Under the pieces are notes generated by a model. That model was not told where the DNA came from. It made no database searches and saw nothing but the letters and a program-made list of their open reading frames with translations. A program made the position numbers and the translations under genes. This document shows positions 26,337 through 35,800 of a DNA stretch of 64,000 nt, piece after piece. The DNA is from Erysipelotrichaceae bacterium (lineage in GTDB: Bacteria; Bacillota_I; Bacilli_A; Erysipelotrichales; Erysipelotrichaceae): the NCBI GenBank assembly GCA_017405785.1, contig JAFQZR010000030.1, positions 30,652-94,651 of the forward strand. Direction: 5' to 3'. How positions within the stretch are numbered: position 1 is the stretch's first letter; every line of letters starts with the position of its first letter.

Positions 26337-26951
26337 TTACTCAATTCCCTTGGTTATTTCCAGAGCTTCCTCAAAACTGTATTCATGAATGAAGCTTACT
26401 ATGTAACTGTATGTATCATTTGACCATAAAGCATACATGGCAACCCCATCATTACCCAGGATCTCTACTGATCTGTCAGCATAATCATAGATATGCCCTT
26501 CATTGCAGGATGGCAGATTCCATGCTTCAGGAGGATCTGTCAGTCTGGCTTTTCTTACGGCATACATGCCTTCTCCGCTTTCAGAGACATACAGTTCTGT
26601 TCTGACATTGTCATTGTCATCTTCTATTACCCGAGAGACTGATTCTTCCTGCAGCATATAACTCTGTCCATCTGTCTTGCTGTCTGACACTTTTTCAATA
26701 TTGTTATTGAAGATCTGAATAGACTGATCATCTGTAGCTGATGGTGCCGTCATGTTGTCACTCATTCCTTTTTTATAAAAATCAGCCAATGATATATATA
26801 CAAAACTCATTACCAGAACAAAGGCAGCTGCCGATGCATATCTGAGGACAGTACCGCGATTGAAACTGAATAACGGTTTTTTTCTGACAGCTTCCATTAT
26901 GTACTCATCATCAATATCGTTTATGGCCTTTATCAGGTCGGTATTCTTCAT
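26337..26951 (-). CDS. Membrane-anchored anti-sigma factor-like protein
   Basis: A 204-residue protein with a cytosolic N-terminus (LIKAINDIDDEYIMEAVRK), a single membrane helix (about 37-54) and an exported acidic domain. This layout, and a 4-base overlap (ATGA) with the sigma factor gene, is that of a cognate anti-sigma factor. The exported part ends with SYIVSF and a helix, a pattern shared with the lipoprotein encoded upstream in the same operon and resembling DUF4367-type sensors. Inference: it holds the ECF sigma factor at the membrane until an envelope signal is sensed. Confidence 0.68.
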   Translation of the reverse strand: MKNTDLIKAINDIDDEYIMEAVRKKPLFSFNRGTVLRYASAAAFVLVMSFVYISLADFYKKGMSDNMTAPSATDDQSIQIFNNNIEKVSDSKTDGQSYMLQEESVSRVIEDDNDNVRTELYVSESGEGMYAVRKARLTDPPEAWNLPSCNEGHIYDYADRSVEILGNDGVAMYALWSNDTYSYIVSFIHEYSFEEALEITKGIE

Positions 26952-27508
26952 ATTTCGTAGCCCTCCTTCCTCAGATAATCTTTCAGATAGTTTCTGGTTC
27001 TTAACAGTGACATCTTCACTTTTCCCGGGGTAATGTGATACCGCCAGGCTATTTCATTAACCGAAGACATGTACCAGTATCTTCTGACGAAGATTTTTCT
27101 GGCTTCTGCGTCTATGGTACCTAAGAAGCGGTTGATCGTATCCGTAAGAACTGAAAGATCTAGGTGCTGCTGAACATCTGATTCATGTCCCAGCACTTCA
27201 CTTAATTCATCCAGACACAGCCGTGTCTGATTACTGCCTCTTTTCTGTGCGTTCATTTTCTCATACATGTTCAAGGCCAGATTTCTTGTGATCTTTCCCA
27301 GGTAGGCTCCCAGGTTCTCAGGGCGGTTAGGAGGAATGCTCTGCCAGGCCCTGATCCAGGTATCGTTAACGCATTCTTCGGTGTCCTCACGATTAAAGAG
27401 GATATTACGGGCAATTGTACCGCAATACTTTCCATACTTTAATTCGCTCTGGGCAATGGCGTTTTCATCCCTGTCCCAGTAAAGTTCCACAATTTCGAAA
27501 TCTTCCAT
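26948..27508 (-). CDS. ECF-type RNA polymerase sigma factor
   Basis: A 186-residue sigma-70 family member with regions 2 and 4 only. Region 2 shows REDTEECVNDTWIRAWQSIPP, the typical ECF run, then LGAYLGKITRNLALNMYEK. Region 4 shows IFVRRYWYMSSVNEIAWRYH and the recognition helix VKMSLLRTRNYLKDYL. It lies between a lipoprotein gene (2 bases upstream) and its probable anti-sigma gene (4-base overlap downstream). Such triads usually govern cell-envelope or antimicrobial-peptide stress genes. The target promoter cannot be told from this window. Confidence 0.88.
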   Translation of the reverse strand: MEDFEIVELYWDRDENAIAQSELKYGKYCGTIARNILFNREDTEECVNDTWIRAWQSIPPNRPENLGAYLGKITRNLALNMYEKMNAQKRGSNQTRLCLDELSEVLGHESDVQQHLDLSVLTDTINRFLGTIDAEARKIFVRRYWYMSSVNEIAWRYHITPGKVKMSLLRTRNYLKDYLRKEGYEI

Positions 27509-27510
27509 TT

Positions 27511-27993
27511 TTACCTGATCAGTGCTTTAAGCTCCTTCATCTTTTCCAGTGATACCGGTGTTTCAACGGTAATGGCGTAACTGTAATTGCCTTCTGTCCA
27601 TTCTGCAACACTGTATTTTCCGTCGTTTCCCTTGATTGTCAGACTGCCGTCTTCCTTGATATCAGCGTATTCATTGTAATCGCCACTGATTGGATCGCTG
27701 CCGACAGCTTTTCTGATTCTGGCTGTTTCATTGCCATTGCCGTCAAGACAGATTATCTCGATCATCTGATCTGCCATGGCTCTGTAATGATAGCTGACAC
27801 AGCCGTTGAAGTTTTCCGGCAGAGTCAGTTCAAATCCTGCTTTGTCCTGAACAGCCAGCAGACTATCTTCATCGGTAAACGGATTGGGGATCTGCACGTT
27901 CGGTGTTATGACCTCCTCACCTTTATCTTCAGTGCATCCAGCGATTAATACTATGGTCAATGCCAATAAGGTAAATATAACTAACTTTTTCAT
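27511..27993 (-). CDS. Lipoprotein of the ECF sigma operon (DUF4367-like)
   Basis: A 160-residue lipoprotein. The signal peptide MKKLVIFTLLALTIVLIAGC ends in a lipobox with Cys20. The mature domain contains AGFELTLPENFNGCVSYHYR and ends KYSVAEWTEGNYSYAITVETP with a final helix. The same arrangement ends the anti-sigma protein of this operon, so the two probably share a fold, similar to DUF4367. Start has AAGGAG upstream; it leads the operon with the sigma factor 2 bases later. Possible ligand-binding or signal-relay partner of the anti-sigma factor. Confidence 0.72.
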   Translation of the reverse strand: MKKLVIFTLLALTIVLIAGCTEDKGEEVITPNVQIPNPFTDEDSLLAVQDKAGFELTLPENFNGCVSYHYRAMADQMIEIICLDGNGNETARIRKAVGSDPISGDYNEYADIKEDGSLTIKGNDGKYSVAEWTEGNYSYAITVETPVSLEKMKELKALIR

Positions 27994-28024
27994 TTACTTA
28001 CTCCTTACACCTCTATAGACAGAG

Positions 28025-28060
28025 AAAAAACCTCTGCGGTCACAAAAACAGAGATTTTTT
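28025..28060 (-). terminator. Terminator after ald
   Basis: Twelve-base arms AAAAAACCTCTG / CAGAGATTTTTT with a twelve-base loop and a T run on the minus strand (one G-U pair). It ends the ald transcript before the sigma operon. Confidence 0.8.
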
Positions 28061-28079
28061 CTGTTCAGATATTATTATA

Positions 28080-29192
28080 TCAAATCAGTTCCTTAATATC
28101 TGTATATGAATAATCAAATGCTTCAGCTACATGCTTGTAGGTGATCTTTCCGTCATAGGTATTGACGGCTGAGCAGATCACATCGCTCTTGCGGCAGGCT
28201 GCTTCCAGACCTTCCTTGGCAATCATCAGTCCATATCTTAATGTAGCGTTGGTTAAGGCTATGGTGCTGGTTCTCGGTACGGCACCAGGCATGTTGCCTA
28301 CACAGTAGTGAACGATGCTGTCCTTAATATATATCGGATCGTCATGTGTTGTCATATGGGAAGTTTCACCGCAGCCGCCCTGGTCGATCGCGACGTCAAC
28401 AAATACAGCACCCGGTTTCATTTCCTTCAGATACTTTTCCTTGAACAGCTTAGGTGTGATGGCACCCGGAATCAGAACGGCACCGACAACCAGATCAGCT
28501 TCCGTAACAGCCCTTTCAATGTTGACATCATTGGAAACCATGGTCTGGATCCTTGAGCCAAACAGATCATCCAGATATTCAAGTCTCTTCAGATTGATAT
28601 CGAAGATCGTAACATCAGCGCCCATGCCCACGGCGATCTTGCAGGCATTGGTGCCAACCGTACCGCCGCCGATAATAACTACTTTGGCTTTCGGTGTTCC
28701 CGGTACTCCCGCCAACAGAACCCCTTCACCGCCGAATCTCTTTTCCAGATACTTGGCACCTTCCTGAATGGAAAGTCTGCCGGCAATCTGGCTCATCGGT
28801 ACCAGTAACGGCAAGGATCGGTCTTTTTCCTGTAAGGTCTCATAAGCCACACCCTTGATCTTACCTTCCAGTAAGGCATCGGTCTGAACCTGATCAGCCG
28901 CCAGATGCAGATAGGTGTAGAGAATAAGGCCTTCGTGGAATAACGGATATTCCGGAGGTAACGGTTCCTTAACCTTTACCATCATTTCAACGGTATCCCA
29001 GACTTCCTTTGCCGTGTCAAGCATTACAGCTCCGGCTCTTCTGTATTCACCATCGGTAAATCCCGAGCCCAGTCCGGCTCCTTTTTCAATGTAGACTTCA
29101 TGACCGGCAGCCACATAGGCAGCCACATTATCAGGTGTCAGACCTACTCTGAATTCATTGTTCTTGATTTCCTTTACACTTCCAACTCTCAT
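28080..29192 (-). CDS. ald: Alanine dehydrogenase
   Basis: Interconverts L-alanine with pyruvate plus ammonia using NAD. Full length at 370 residues. Visible: the N-terminal RVGLTPDNVAAYVAAGHEVYIE, the substrate-site VKVKEPLPPEY with Lys, the catalytic His in LYTYLHLAAD, the Rossmann motif VVIIGGGTVGTNACKIAVGMGA, and VDVAIDQGGCGETSH near residue 268. Monocistronic with its own terminator. It may link amino-acid fermentation with the ammonia produced by the glycine cleavage system encoded elsewhere in the window. Confidence 0.95.
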   Translation of the reverse strand: MRVGSVKEIKNNEFRVGLTPDNVAAYVAAGHEVYIEKGAGLGSGFTDGEYRRAGAVMLDTAKEVWDTVEMMVKVKEPLPPEYPLFHEGLILYTYLHLAADQVQTDALLEGKIKGVAYETLQEKDRSLPLLVPMSQIAGRLSIQEGAKYLEKRFGGEGVLLAGVPGTPKAKVVIIGGGTVGTNACKIAVGMGADVTIFDINLKRLEYLDDLFGSRIQTMVSNDVNIERAVTEADLVVGAVLIPGAITPKLFKEKYLKEMKPGAVFVDVAIDQGGCGETSHMTTHDDPIYIKDSIVHYCVGNMPGAVPRTSTIALTNATLRYGLMIAKEGLEAACRKSDVICSAVNTYDGKITYKHVAEAFDYSYTDIKELI

Positions 29193-29285
29193 ATATCCTC
29201 CTGTATCAAAGAAAAGAAAACCCGTGTTTTATTATATGATTGTATGTATTTCCACACTTTCATTATAACACAGGCATGCTTATCC

Positions 29286-29804
29286 CTAAAGGTGTTCCAG
29301 ATAGTATCTTAAGGCCATGGCATCACGGCGCTGAACCAGTTTATCAACCTTATGCTCAGCTCTGTTATCCAGCCAGTCCAGGGCTTCATCAGGATAAAGC
29401 CAGACTATCTCACTGATCAGTTCCTGTTCTTCTTCCGTACGATGAGTTTCCTTACTATCCATAGTATTTACTTTACAGTGGAAGAATGAAGAACAGGTTA
29501 TTCTCTGTATGATGTTATAGGCATCAAGTATTGTTCCCACATATTTACAGGACAGAACTTCAAATCCGGCTTCTTCCCCTATTTCTCTTTTAATGGTTTC
29601 CTGCAGGGTCTCACCTTCCTCAAGCCCTCCACCCACAGTTTCCAGATGATCTCTTTCACCAAAGAGATCTTCACCGGTTATATGCAGAAAGCCAAACTGA
29701 CCTTTTTCGTTTTCCATTAAGGCGCGGGCAGTATAACGTATATGCGTATATCCGTTAAACTCATACTGATCATCATCAAGTCTTCCTATTTCAATTACTT
29801 CCAT
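29286..29804 (-). CDS. NUDIX hydrolase
   Basis: A 172-residue pyrophosphohydrolase. The Nudix box is GGGLEEGETLQETIKREIGEEAGFEV in overall form, with the key GG..EGE and REIGEEAG residues between about 79 and 104. No extra domain or zinc ribbon is present, unlike the NudC protein at 48.6 kb. Substrates in this family range from nucleotide sugars to oxidised nucleotides; the sequence does not say which. It stands alone between ald and the divergent RluA gene. Confidence 0.85.
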   Translation of the reverse strand: MEVIEIGRLDDDQYEFNGYTHIRYTARALMENEKGQFGFLHITGEDLFGERDHLETVGGGLEEGETLQETIKREIGEEAGFEVLSCKYVGTILDAYNIIQRITCSSFFHCKVNTMDSKETHRTEEEQELISEIVWLYPDEALDWLDNRAEHKVDKLVQRRDAMALRYYLEHL

Positions 29805-29869
29805 AGTTCTTCACCTGTCATTCTTTACATCATAATTATATAACATATTCGAATATATTTACTTTGCGC

Positions 29870-29898
29870 TTGTTAGTTTCACATTTGGAAAATATAAT
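29870..29898 (+). promoter_or_regulatory. Promoter of the RluA-type gene, probably giving a leaderless message
   Basis: TTGTTA (29870-29875), 17 bases, TATAAT (29893-29898). The ATG begins only six bases after the -10 box and no Shine-Dalgarno site precedes it, so the transcript probably starts at or near the start codon. Confidence 0.65.
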
Positions 29899-29904
29899 CT
29901 ATTT

Positions 29905-30792
29905 ATGAATTACACATTTAAGGACGGAAAGCTTAACCTGATGATCGATAAGGAAATCAATCTGGCAGATCTGCTGGAGGATTTAGGCATTTCCCGTAAG
30001 AACAGGTATCTTCTGATCAGTGAAGGAAAGCTGTTTCTCAATAATGAACAGCTGAAAAATACCGACATTAACATGAAGAGAAATGATAAGCTGTCCTTTG
30101 TGATTGACCCAATGGAACCGGACTATAAACCCGATGATAAGGAGTGTACAGTCGTCTGGGAGGATGATCTCATCTATATCGTTTCCAAACCGGCCGGCAT
30201 CATCGTTCATGATGAACAGAACTCCCTGGCCAACCAGGCTGCCCGTTATCTGCTGAATCATGACATCAAGGCTCCTGTCAGATACATACATCGCCTTGAT
30301 AAGGAAACTTACGGGCTCGTCATGTTCTGTAAGATCCCGTTATTTCAGCCGTACTTTGACCGCCGGCTGGAAGATAGACAGATCAACAGAACCTATCTGG
30401 CTATAGCCAAAGGCAAAGGTAAGGCAGGTACGAAGTTCACCTTTAATGAAAAGATCGGTTCGGACCGCCATGTTAACAATCGCTTCCGTGTTTCCAAAAC
30501 CGGCAAGGAAGCCATTACCAAGGCAGAGATACTCGATGTAAAGGATGACCTGTTACTGTTCAGATGCCGTCTTTTATCCGGCAGAACCCATCAGATCAGA
30601 GTTCATCTTTCATATCACGGTTTCCCGATCGTCAACGATGAAATATACGGGGTAAGATCCGATAAGCTCACCGGCATGGGACTTTGGGCTTATAAGCTGG
30701 ATTTCATTCACCCATTCACTCACAGAAAAATCACTGTCAGGGACATTGATAACCCTGATTTCGCCATGTTTACAGAAAGGCAGGCATTATGA
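29905..30792 (+). CDS. RluA family pseudouridine synthase
   Basis: Isomerises uridine to pseudouridine in rRNA or tRNA. An S4-like N-terminal part (about 1-70, NLADLLEDLGISRKNRYLLISEGKLFLN in outline) is followed by the catalytic domain. The catalytic Asp is in YIHRLDKETYGLVMF; the usual Ser after Thr is Tyr here. SGRTHQIRVHLSYHG and the C-terminal HPFTHRK region complete the fold. At 295 residues it is of family length. It overlaps the next gene by 4 bases (ATGA). No ribosome binding site is visible, and a promoter abuts the start codon. Confidence 0.9.
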   Translation: MNYTFKDGKLNLMIDKEINLADLLEDLGISRKNRYLLISEGKLFLNNEQLKNTDINMKRNDKLSFVIDPMEPDYKPDDKECTVVWEDDLIYIVSKPAGIIVHDEQNSLANQAARYLLNHDIKAPVRYIHRLDKETYGLVMFCKIPLFQPYFDRRLEDRQINRTYLAIAKGKGKAGTKFTFNEKIGSDRHVNNRFRVSKTGKEAITKAEILDVKDDLLLFRCRLLSGRTHQIRVHLSYHGFPIVNDEIYGVRSDKLTGMGLWAYKLDFIHPFTHRKITVRDIDNPDFAMFTERQAL

Positions 30793-31283
30793 TACAGAAA
30801 CTGTTTAATCTATTCTCCGTTCTGGGTGACCGTTTCGCCCTGTTCATGATATCTCTTATTCCTCTGATCGAAGAAAGAGGAGCCATCATTTTCGGTGCTG
30901 CCCGCAAGATGCCATGGTATGAAGTATTGCCGATATGTATTGTATCAAACATGTTGCCGGTACCTTTCCTGCTGGTTTTCGGCATGAAGATCGTCAGATA
31001 TCTGAAAACAACCAAGACCTTTGGCCCTTTCTTTACCAGATATGAAGAAAAACTGCATGCCAAGGGCGATGCAGTCAAGAAGTACGGATTCTTTGCCTTA
31101 ACCATGTTTGTCGGTATCCCGGTTCCGGGAACCGGTGCCTGGTCCGGATCACTGGTATCAACGATTCTCGAATTTGATTTTAAAAAAGGATTTCTTTCAA
31201 TCCTTTTAGGCGTCATCATGGCAGGAATCATTCTGACTTTAGCCAGCTATGGTGTCCTGAATTTCTTAAGAATCTTTATTTAA
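30789..31283 (+). CDS. Small multidrug export family membrane protein
   Basis: A 164-residue integral membrane protein of the Sm_multidrug_ex (PF06695) family. It shows the conserved ISLIPLIEERGAIIFGAA near residue 22, then a membrane segment (about 48-66). FALTMFVGIPVPGTGAWSGS and a C-terminal helix follow. Four or so membrane spans are predicted. The family name rests on limited evidence and the true role is unknown. Translationally coupled to the RluA-type gene. Its stop codon lies within 8 bases shared with the end of the convergent DegV gene, with no terminator between. Confidence 0.8.
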   Translation: MIQKLFNLFSVLGDRFALFMISLIPLIEERGAIIFGAARKMPWYEVLPICIVSNMLPVPFLLVFGMKIVRYLKTTKTFGPFFTRYEEKLHAKGDAVKKYGFFALTMFVGIPVPGTGAWSGSLVSTILEFDFKKGFLSILLGVIMAGIILTLASYGVLNFLRIFI

Positions 31284-32118
31284 CAAAATAAGCCAGGGAA
31301 TAGGCTCCCGGTCCGGCATAGGAACCGACTGTGGTGCCTACTACCAGCTCTTCAACTTCCTTATCAAAATACTTATTGCCGTAATCGTTCATGAAGTTAT
31401 CCATCCGGGATGATGAAGTACCGGTATAACCGCAGACATACGGCATATCCAGATCAATTTCTCCACCACAAGCCATGTAGTCATTTACTGATACATAGCT
31501 TTTTTTCAGCCCTCTGACCAACTTTATCACATCTACCTTACCGTCAGTAATGGTGATTATCGGCTTAATGCCTAATGAATTACCGATGACACTGACTGCA
31601 CCCGGTATGCGTCCGCCCTTTCTGAGGTATTCCAGGGTATCAAAGGCAGCGATTATTCTGACCTTCTTCAAAGCTTCCGTCAGTTTTTCATACATTTCCT
31701 TAACATTCAGCCCCTGATCTCTCAGCATGACCGCATACTTGACTAAAACGGTATAACTGAAACAAAAATGACGGCTGTCAAAGACCATTACCTTATCTTC
31801 ATAGTCTTCCCGGGCAATTGAAGCGCTCTGGAAACAGCCGGAAACACCTGAAGACATCGTCATGCATAATACTTCATCATATTCCTTAAGTGCTTCCTTA
31901 TAAGCCCGTTCGTACTGGAACGGAGTTATCTGGCTGGTTTTCGGGAAAACATCTTCGTTTTCCAACTTCTCATAGAACTCCGTATTGGATATGGTTACAC
32001 CGTCCAGGTATTCCTGTTCTCCCAGAAGATACCTTAACGGCATGATCTGTATTCCTAATTTATTTCCTTCTTCCTGTGGGATGTCACAGGCTGAATCGCA
32101 TATAATCTTAACTGTCAT
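31276..32118 (-). CDS. DegV family fatty-acid-binding protein
   Basis: A 280-residue DegV protein, which binds fatty acids; relatives (FakB) present them to the FakA kinase for phospholipid synthesis. Family features: VKIICDSACDIPQE at the N-terminus, TSQITPFQYERAY (the Thr-Ser fatty-acid carboxylate site), MSSGVSGCFQSA, and the FDTLEYLRKGGRI stretch near 160. It ends with the glycine-rich GPGAYSLAYF. Monocistronic. No fakA is visible in the window. Confidence 0.9.
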   Translation of the reverse strand: MTVKIICDSACDIPQEEGNKLGIQIMPLRYLLGEQEYLDGVTISNTEFYEKLENEDVFPKTSQITPFQYERAYKEALKEYDEVLCMTMSSGVSGCFQSASIAREDYEDKVMVFDSRHFCFSYTVLVKYAVMLRDQGLNVKEMYEKLTEALKKVRIIAAFDTLEYLRKGGRIPGAVSVIGNSLGIKPIITITDGKVDVIKLVRGLKKSYVSVNDYMACGGEIDLDMPYVCGYTGTSSSRMDNFMNDYGNKYFDKEVEELVVGTTVGSYAGPGAYSLAYFVK

Positions 32119-32191
32119 AGTCTACCCCTTACTCAAAGTACCATTATACTTGTTATTACGCTTAGTTGCAAAGCATCTGATACTTTATAAC

Positions 32192-32222
32192 AAAAGAAAA
32201 AATCTGTTTTACCAGATTTCTT
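32192..32222. terminator. Terminator after divIC
   Basis: AAATCTG / CAGATTT stem with a six-base loop and T runs on both strands, just past the divIC stop. Confidence 0.75.
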
Positions 32223-32226
32223 TTTT

Positions 32227-32547
32227 TTAGTTGCCAGAACTGATAGCCGGAAGCTTATAGATCTCCTCACCTTCCTGAGTGATCAGATATTCGCCTCTGG
32301 CCCAGATCTTGACATAGTTTTCATCAAGAAGCTGTTCCTTCTGCTGCAGCAGGTGTTCCTGCTCGGATTTCAGTTCTGCCAGTTCCTTTTTGGCATCATT
32401 GATATCCGTCAACAAGGTGAACGTTGTCTCTACTTCACGGGAGATCTGCCACAGAAAATAGCCTGTACCCGCTATCATTAGCAGTGACAGGATGACTGAG
32501 AATATGATCTGTCCAACTGATTTCTTGGCTTTTTTCTTTTCTGTCAT
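32227..32547 (-). CDS. divIC: Septum formation initiator family protein (DivIC/FtsB-like)
   Basis: Small bitopic division protein that forms a complex with FtsL/DivIB at the septum. A Lys-rich cytosolic N-terminus (MTEKKKAKK) is followed by one membrane helix (about 12-30). Next comes a coiled coil (DAKKELAELKSEQEHLLQQ) and the short ending ENYVKIWARGEYLITQEGE, where the family has a D/NxxYxxxxAR motif. Family length at 106 residues. Its place after rqcP matches the mfd-yabO-divIC neighbourhood of B. subtilis, minus the sporulation genes yabP/yabQ. Confidence 0.88.
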   Translation of the reverse strand: MTEKKKAKKSVGQIIFSVILSLLMIAGTGYFLWQISREVETTFTLLTDINDAKKELAELKSEQEHLLQQKEQLLDENYVKIWARGEYLITQEGEEIYKLPAISSGN

Positions 32548-32594
32548 CGTTAACCTCGTATGCTCTAATATAATACTAATTTAATTGTGAAATA

Positions 32595-32867
32595 TCAAGA
32601 GTCCGTTTCTTCCTCCAGGATCTTCTCCTCAATTACCTCATAAAGATCACTGGCCTCGTTCTTTCTGACCACATCTCTGACATCCAGAACTCTGACCGTC
32701 AGAGACCTTAAACCGAAGATGACTTCAATGACATCACCAGGTTTTATATCTGTAGACGGTTTGGCGATCTTTCCGTTGACAATGACTCTCTGATTAGCGG
32801 CCAGTTCCTTGGAAACCGTTCTTCTCTTCAGTATGCGTGCTACCTTTAAAAACTTATCAAGCCTCAT
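32595..32867 (-). CDS. rqcP: S4-domain ribosome quality control factor
   Basis: A 90-residue S4 RNA-binding protein (RqcP, formerly YabO/Hsp15-like) that acts with RqcH on stalled 50S subunits. The S4 fold MRLDKFLKVARILKRRTVSK, then ANQRVIVNGKIAKPSTDIKPGD, is complete. The Glu-rich C-terminal tail is common in this group. It overlaps the end of mfd by 11 bases, so translation is coupled. The mfd-rqcP-divIC order is conserved in Bacillota. Confidence 0.92.
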   Translation of the reverse strand: MRLDKFLKVARILKRRTVSKELAANQRVIVNGKIAKPSTDIKPGDVIEVIFGLRSLTVRVLDVRDVVRKNEASDLYEVIEEKILEEETDS

Positions 32868-35800
32868 TTTTCTGCCTTTCCGCCTTTTCGGCTATGTTCA
32901 TTACTTCATTTACCGTTGTGATCCAGTTCTTCCTCTTTGGAATGAAGAACACGATCCTGTTATTAGTATACCTTAATCTGATTCCCACTGTCAGTTTGGC
33001 TATCTTTTCAAACAGCTTGACGCCATCCACTCTTTGTGAATAACCAGGTGACATGGTCAGTCGGCACTCCTTTTCCAGTTCATCCAGTGATTCAAACATG
33101 CGGGAATTCAGCATGATCTCCGCTCTCTTCTTTTCAAACAGCAGCTTTACCGAGTTAGGCAGTCTGCCGTATCTGTCGGCGATCTCCGCCTGCAGTTCAT
33201 TGAGATCCTTACGGGTCCTCATCTTGTCAATGCGCTGGTACAGCGTGATCTTCTCGTAATCCTCCGGGGCAAACTGCTGAGGAATGTAACCGTCCACATT
33301 GCCTGTGATCCTCTGCAGACTCTCTTCCGGCTTTCTTTCAATGCCCTTCCGGGCTTCAATGGCTTCCTGCAACATATCCAGATACAGATCCATGCCTACG
33401 GTATTGATGAATCCGGCCTGTCTTTCGCCTAACAGATCTCCGGCACCTCTGATAGTCAGGTCTCTCATGGCGATCTTGTAACCGGAGCCTAACTCTGTGA
33501 ACTCCTTGATAGCCTGTAATCTCTTGGCTGCCACTTCAGATAACTGCTTCTGGCTGTCATATAACAGATAGGCATAGGCTATACGGTCACTTCTGCCTAC
33601 TCTGCCTCTGATCTGATATAACTGTGACAGACCAAAGGTATCTGCTTTTTCAATGATCACCGTATTGGCATTGGAGATGTCTATTCCGGTCTCAATGATG
33701 GTCGTACATACAAGTATGTCATATTCACCGCTGACAAAGCGGTACATGACATCTTCGATCTCATCACGGTTCATCTTGCCGTGGGCAACCGCTATTCTGG
33801 CTTCGGGCAGTTCGATCTCCAGTCTCGCTGCCACCTGATAGATGGTGGAAACATTGTTATGAAGATAGAATACCTGTCCCCCGCGGGCCAGTTCACGTTG
33901 AATTACTTCCTTGATGAAGCCGTTATTCTTTTCCACGACATAGGTCTGGATCGGCATCCTGTTTAAAGGAGGCGTATCCAGCTGTGACAGAGACATTATT
34001 CCTACCAGAGATAACTGTAAAGTTCTTGGAATAGGCGTAGCGGAAAGAGAGAGCACGTCAATGGTCCTCTTTAATTCCTTGATCTTGCCCTTGGCTTCCA
34101 CACCGAAGCGCTGTTCTTCATCAACGATCAGTAAACCCAGATCCTTGAAGATGACATCGTTGCTGAGGATACGGTGAGTTCCGATCAGGATGTCAACTTT
34201 GCCTTCCTTCAGTTCCTTTAGTATTCTCTTCTGTTCGCTTTCAACCACGAAACGGTTGATGATCTCAATGTTGACACCGAAACCCTTGAATCTTTCCCTG
34301 AAAGTATTGAAGTGCTGACGGGACAGAATGGTGGTCGGACACAGATAGGCCACCTGCTTGAGATTGCTGACAGCCTTGAAGGCCGCGATCATCGCGACTT
34401 CCGTCTTGCCGAAACCGACATCTCCGCATAACAATCTGTCCATCGGCTTAGGCTTTTCCATATCGCGCTTGACATCTTCAATGGCCTTTCTCTGGTCATC
34501 GGTCAGTTCATATTCAAAATTAGCTTCAAACTCCTTCATCTGATCATCGTCAGGTAAGAAGGCATAGCCGATGTTCTGTTCGCGGTCAGCATATAACTGT
34601 AATAATCTGGCCGCAATGTCGTTGACATCTTTCTGGACCTTTTCCCTGGTCTTTTTCCAGGTTTCCGAGCCAAGCTTGCTGACACGGATACCGACACCTT
34701 CAGAGCCGACAAACTTTCTGACCATGCGGAACTGTTCCAATGGTACCAACAGTTCATCGTCATTCTTATAAAGTATTCTCAGATAGTCACGGTGATTGCC
34801 TCTTACTTCTCTGGTCACTATTCCCTTATATATGCCTATGCCGTAATGGCTGTGAACGACATAATCACCTTCATTAAGATCCTGATAGTCATCAAGTACT
34901 TCAGCTTCCCGGAACTTGCGGGAATATCTGCCTTTCTTAATGACCACACCAAAGAGTTCCTTGGCTGTCAGGACGGTATAGTTTTTATAGCTGAACCCTT
35001 CTTCAAAGAGTTCTTCCGTAAACTCAACCTTACCGGTGAGTTTATTTTTCTTTATTTCTTCTTCCAGCAGCTTTCTGTTGGTTTTCTCCAGAGCCAGAAT
35101 GACCTTTCTGTTTTGGGCCATTTTCTTTATCTGCTCTAAAGCCTTATCCAACGGCAGTAACGGGAAGAAAACCTGGGTAATGCCGCTGGTTACATCTTTA
35201 TCAACGTCAGGATAAAGAGAGATCTTATACGGGTTATATTGTTCAATCAGGCGGTAATAATCCATGTAGACACTGAAATAGCACAGACTTCTTCCGGCTC
35301 TGAACATTTCCGTGATGAATTCCGTGGTTTCATTCAGAGTCTGCGAGACATTGGTCTTTATTTCTTCTTCCGTGGACAGTACGACATCAGGATCTTCAAT
35401 ATATTCCAGAATGCTGGCAGTATCATTGAAGAAACATCTGTATCTGTACAGATAATGTTCAAACAGATGGCTTTCCAGATAGGAAATGTCCCTTTCAACT
35501 TCACCCTTCAGTTCATCAGGGAATTCTGTCTTGTATCTGTCTCTTTCAAACTGTTCCCAGATTCGGTCTTTAACCGGTTCAAAATCTTCATCATATATCA
35601 AAGTACTGGCCGGAACGATTCTGACCTTTTTGACCGGCTGAATGGTTCTCTGGCTGGACATGTCAAAGTAACGGATACTGTCAATGACATCGTCAAAGAA
35701 CTCAATTCTGACAGGATAGTTTTCCTGAATTGAGAACACGTCAATAACATCACCGCGCATGGAAAAAGTCAGTGGCTGATCTACTCTGGCTGCCTGACGG

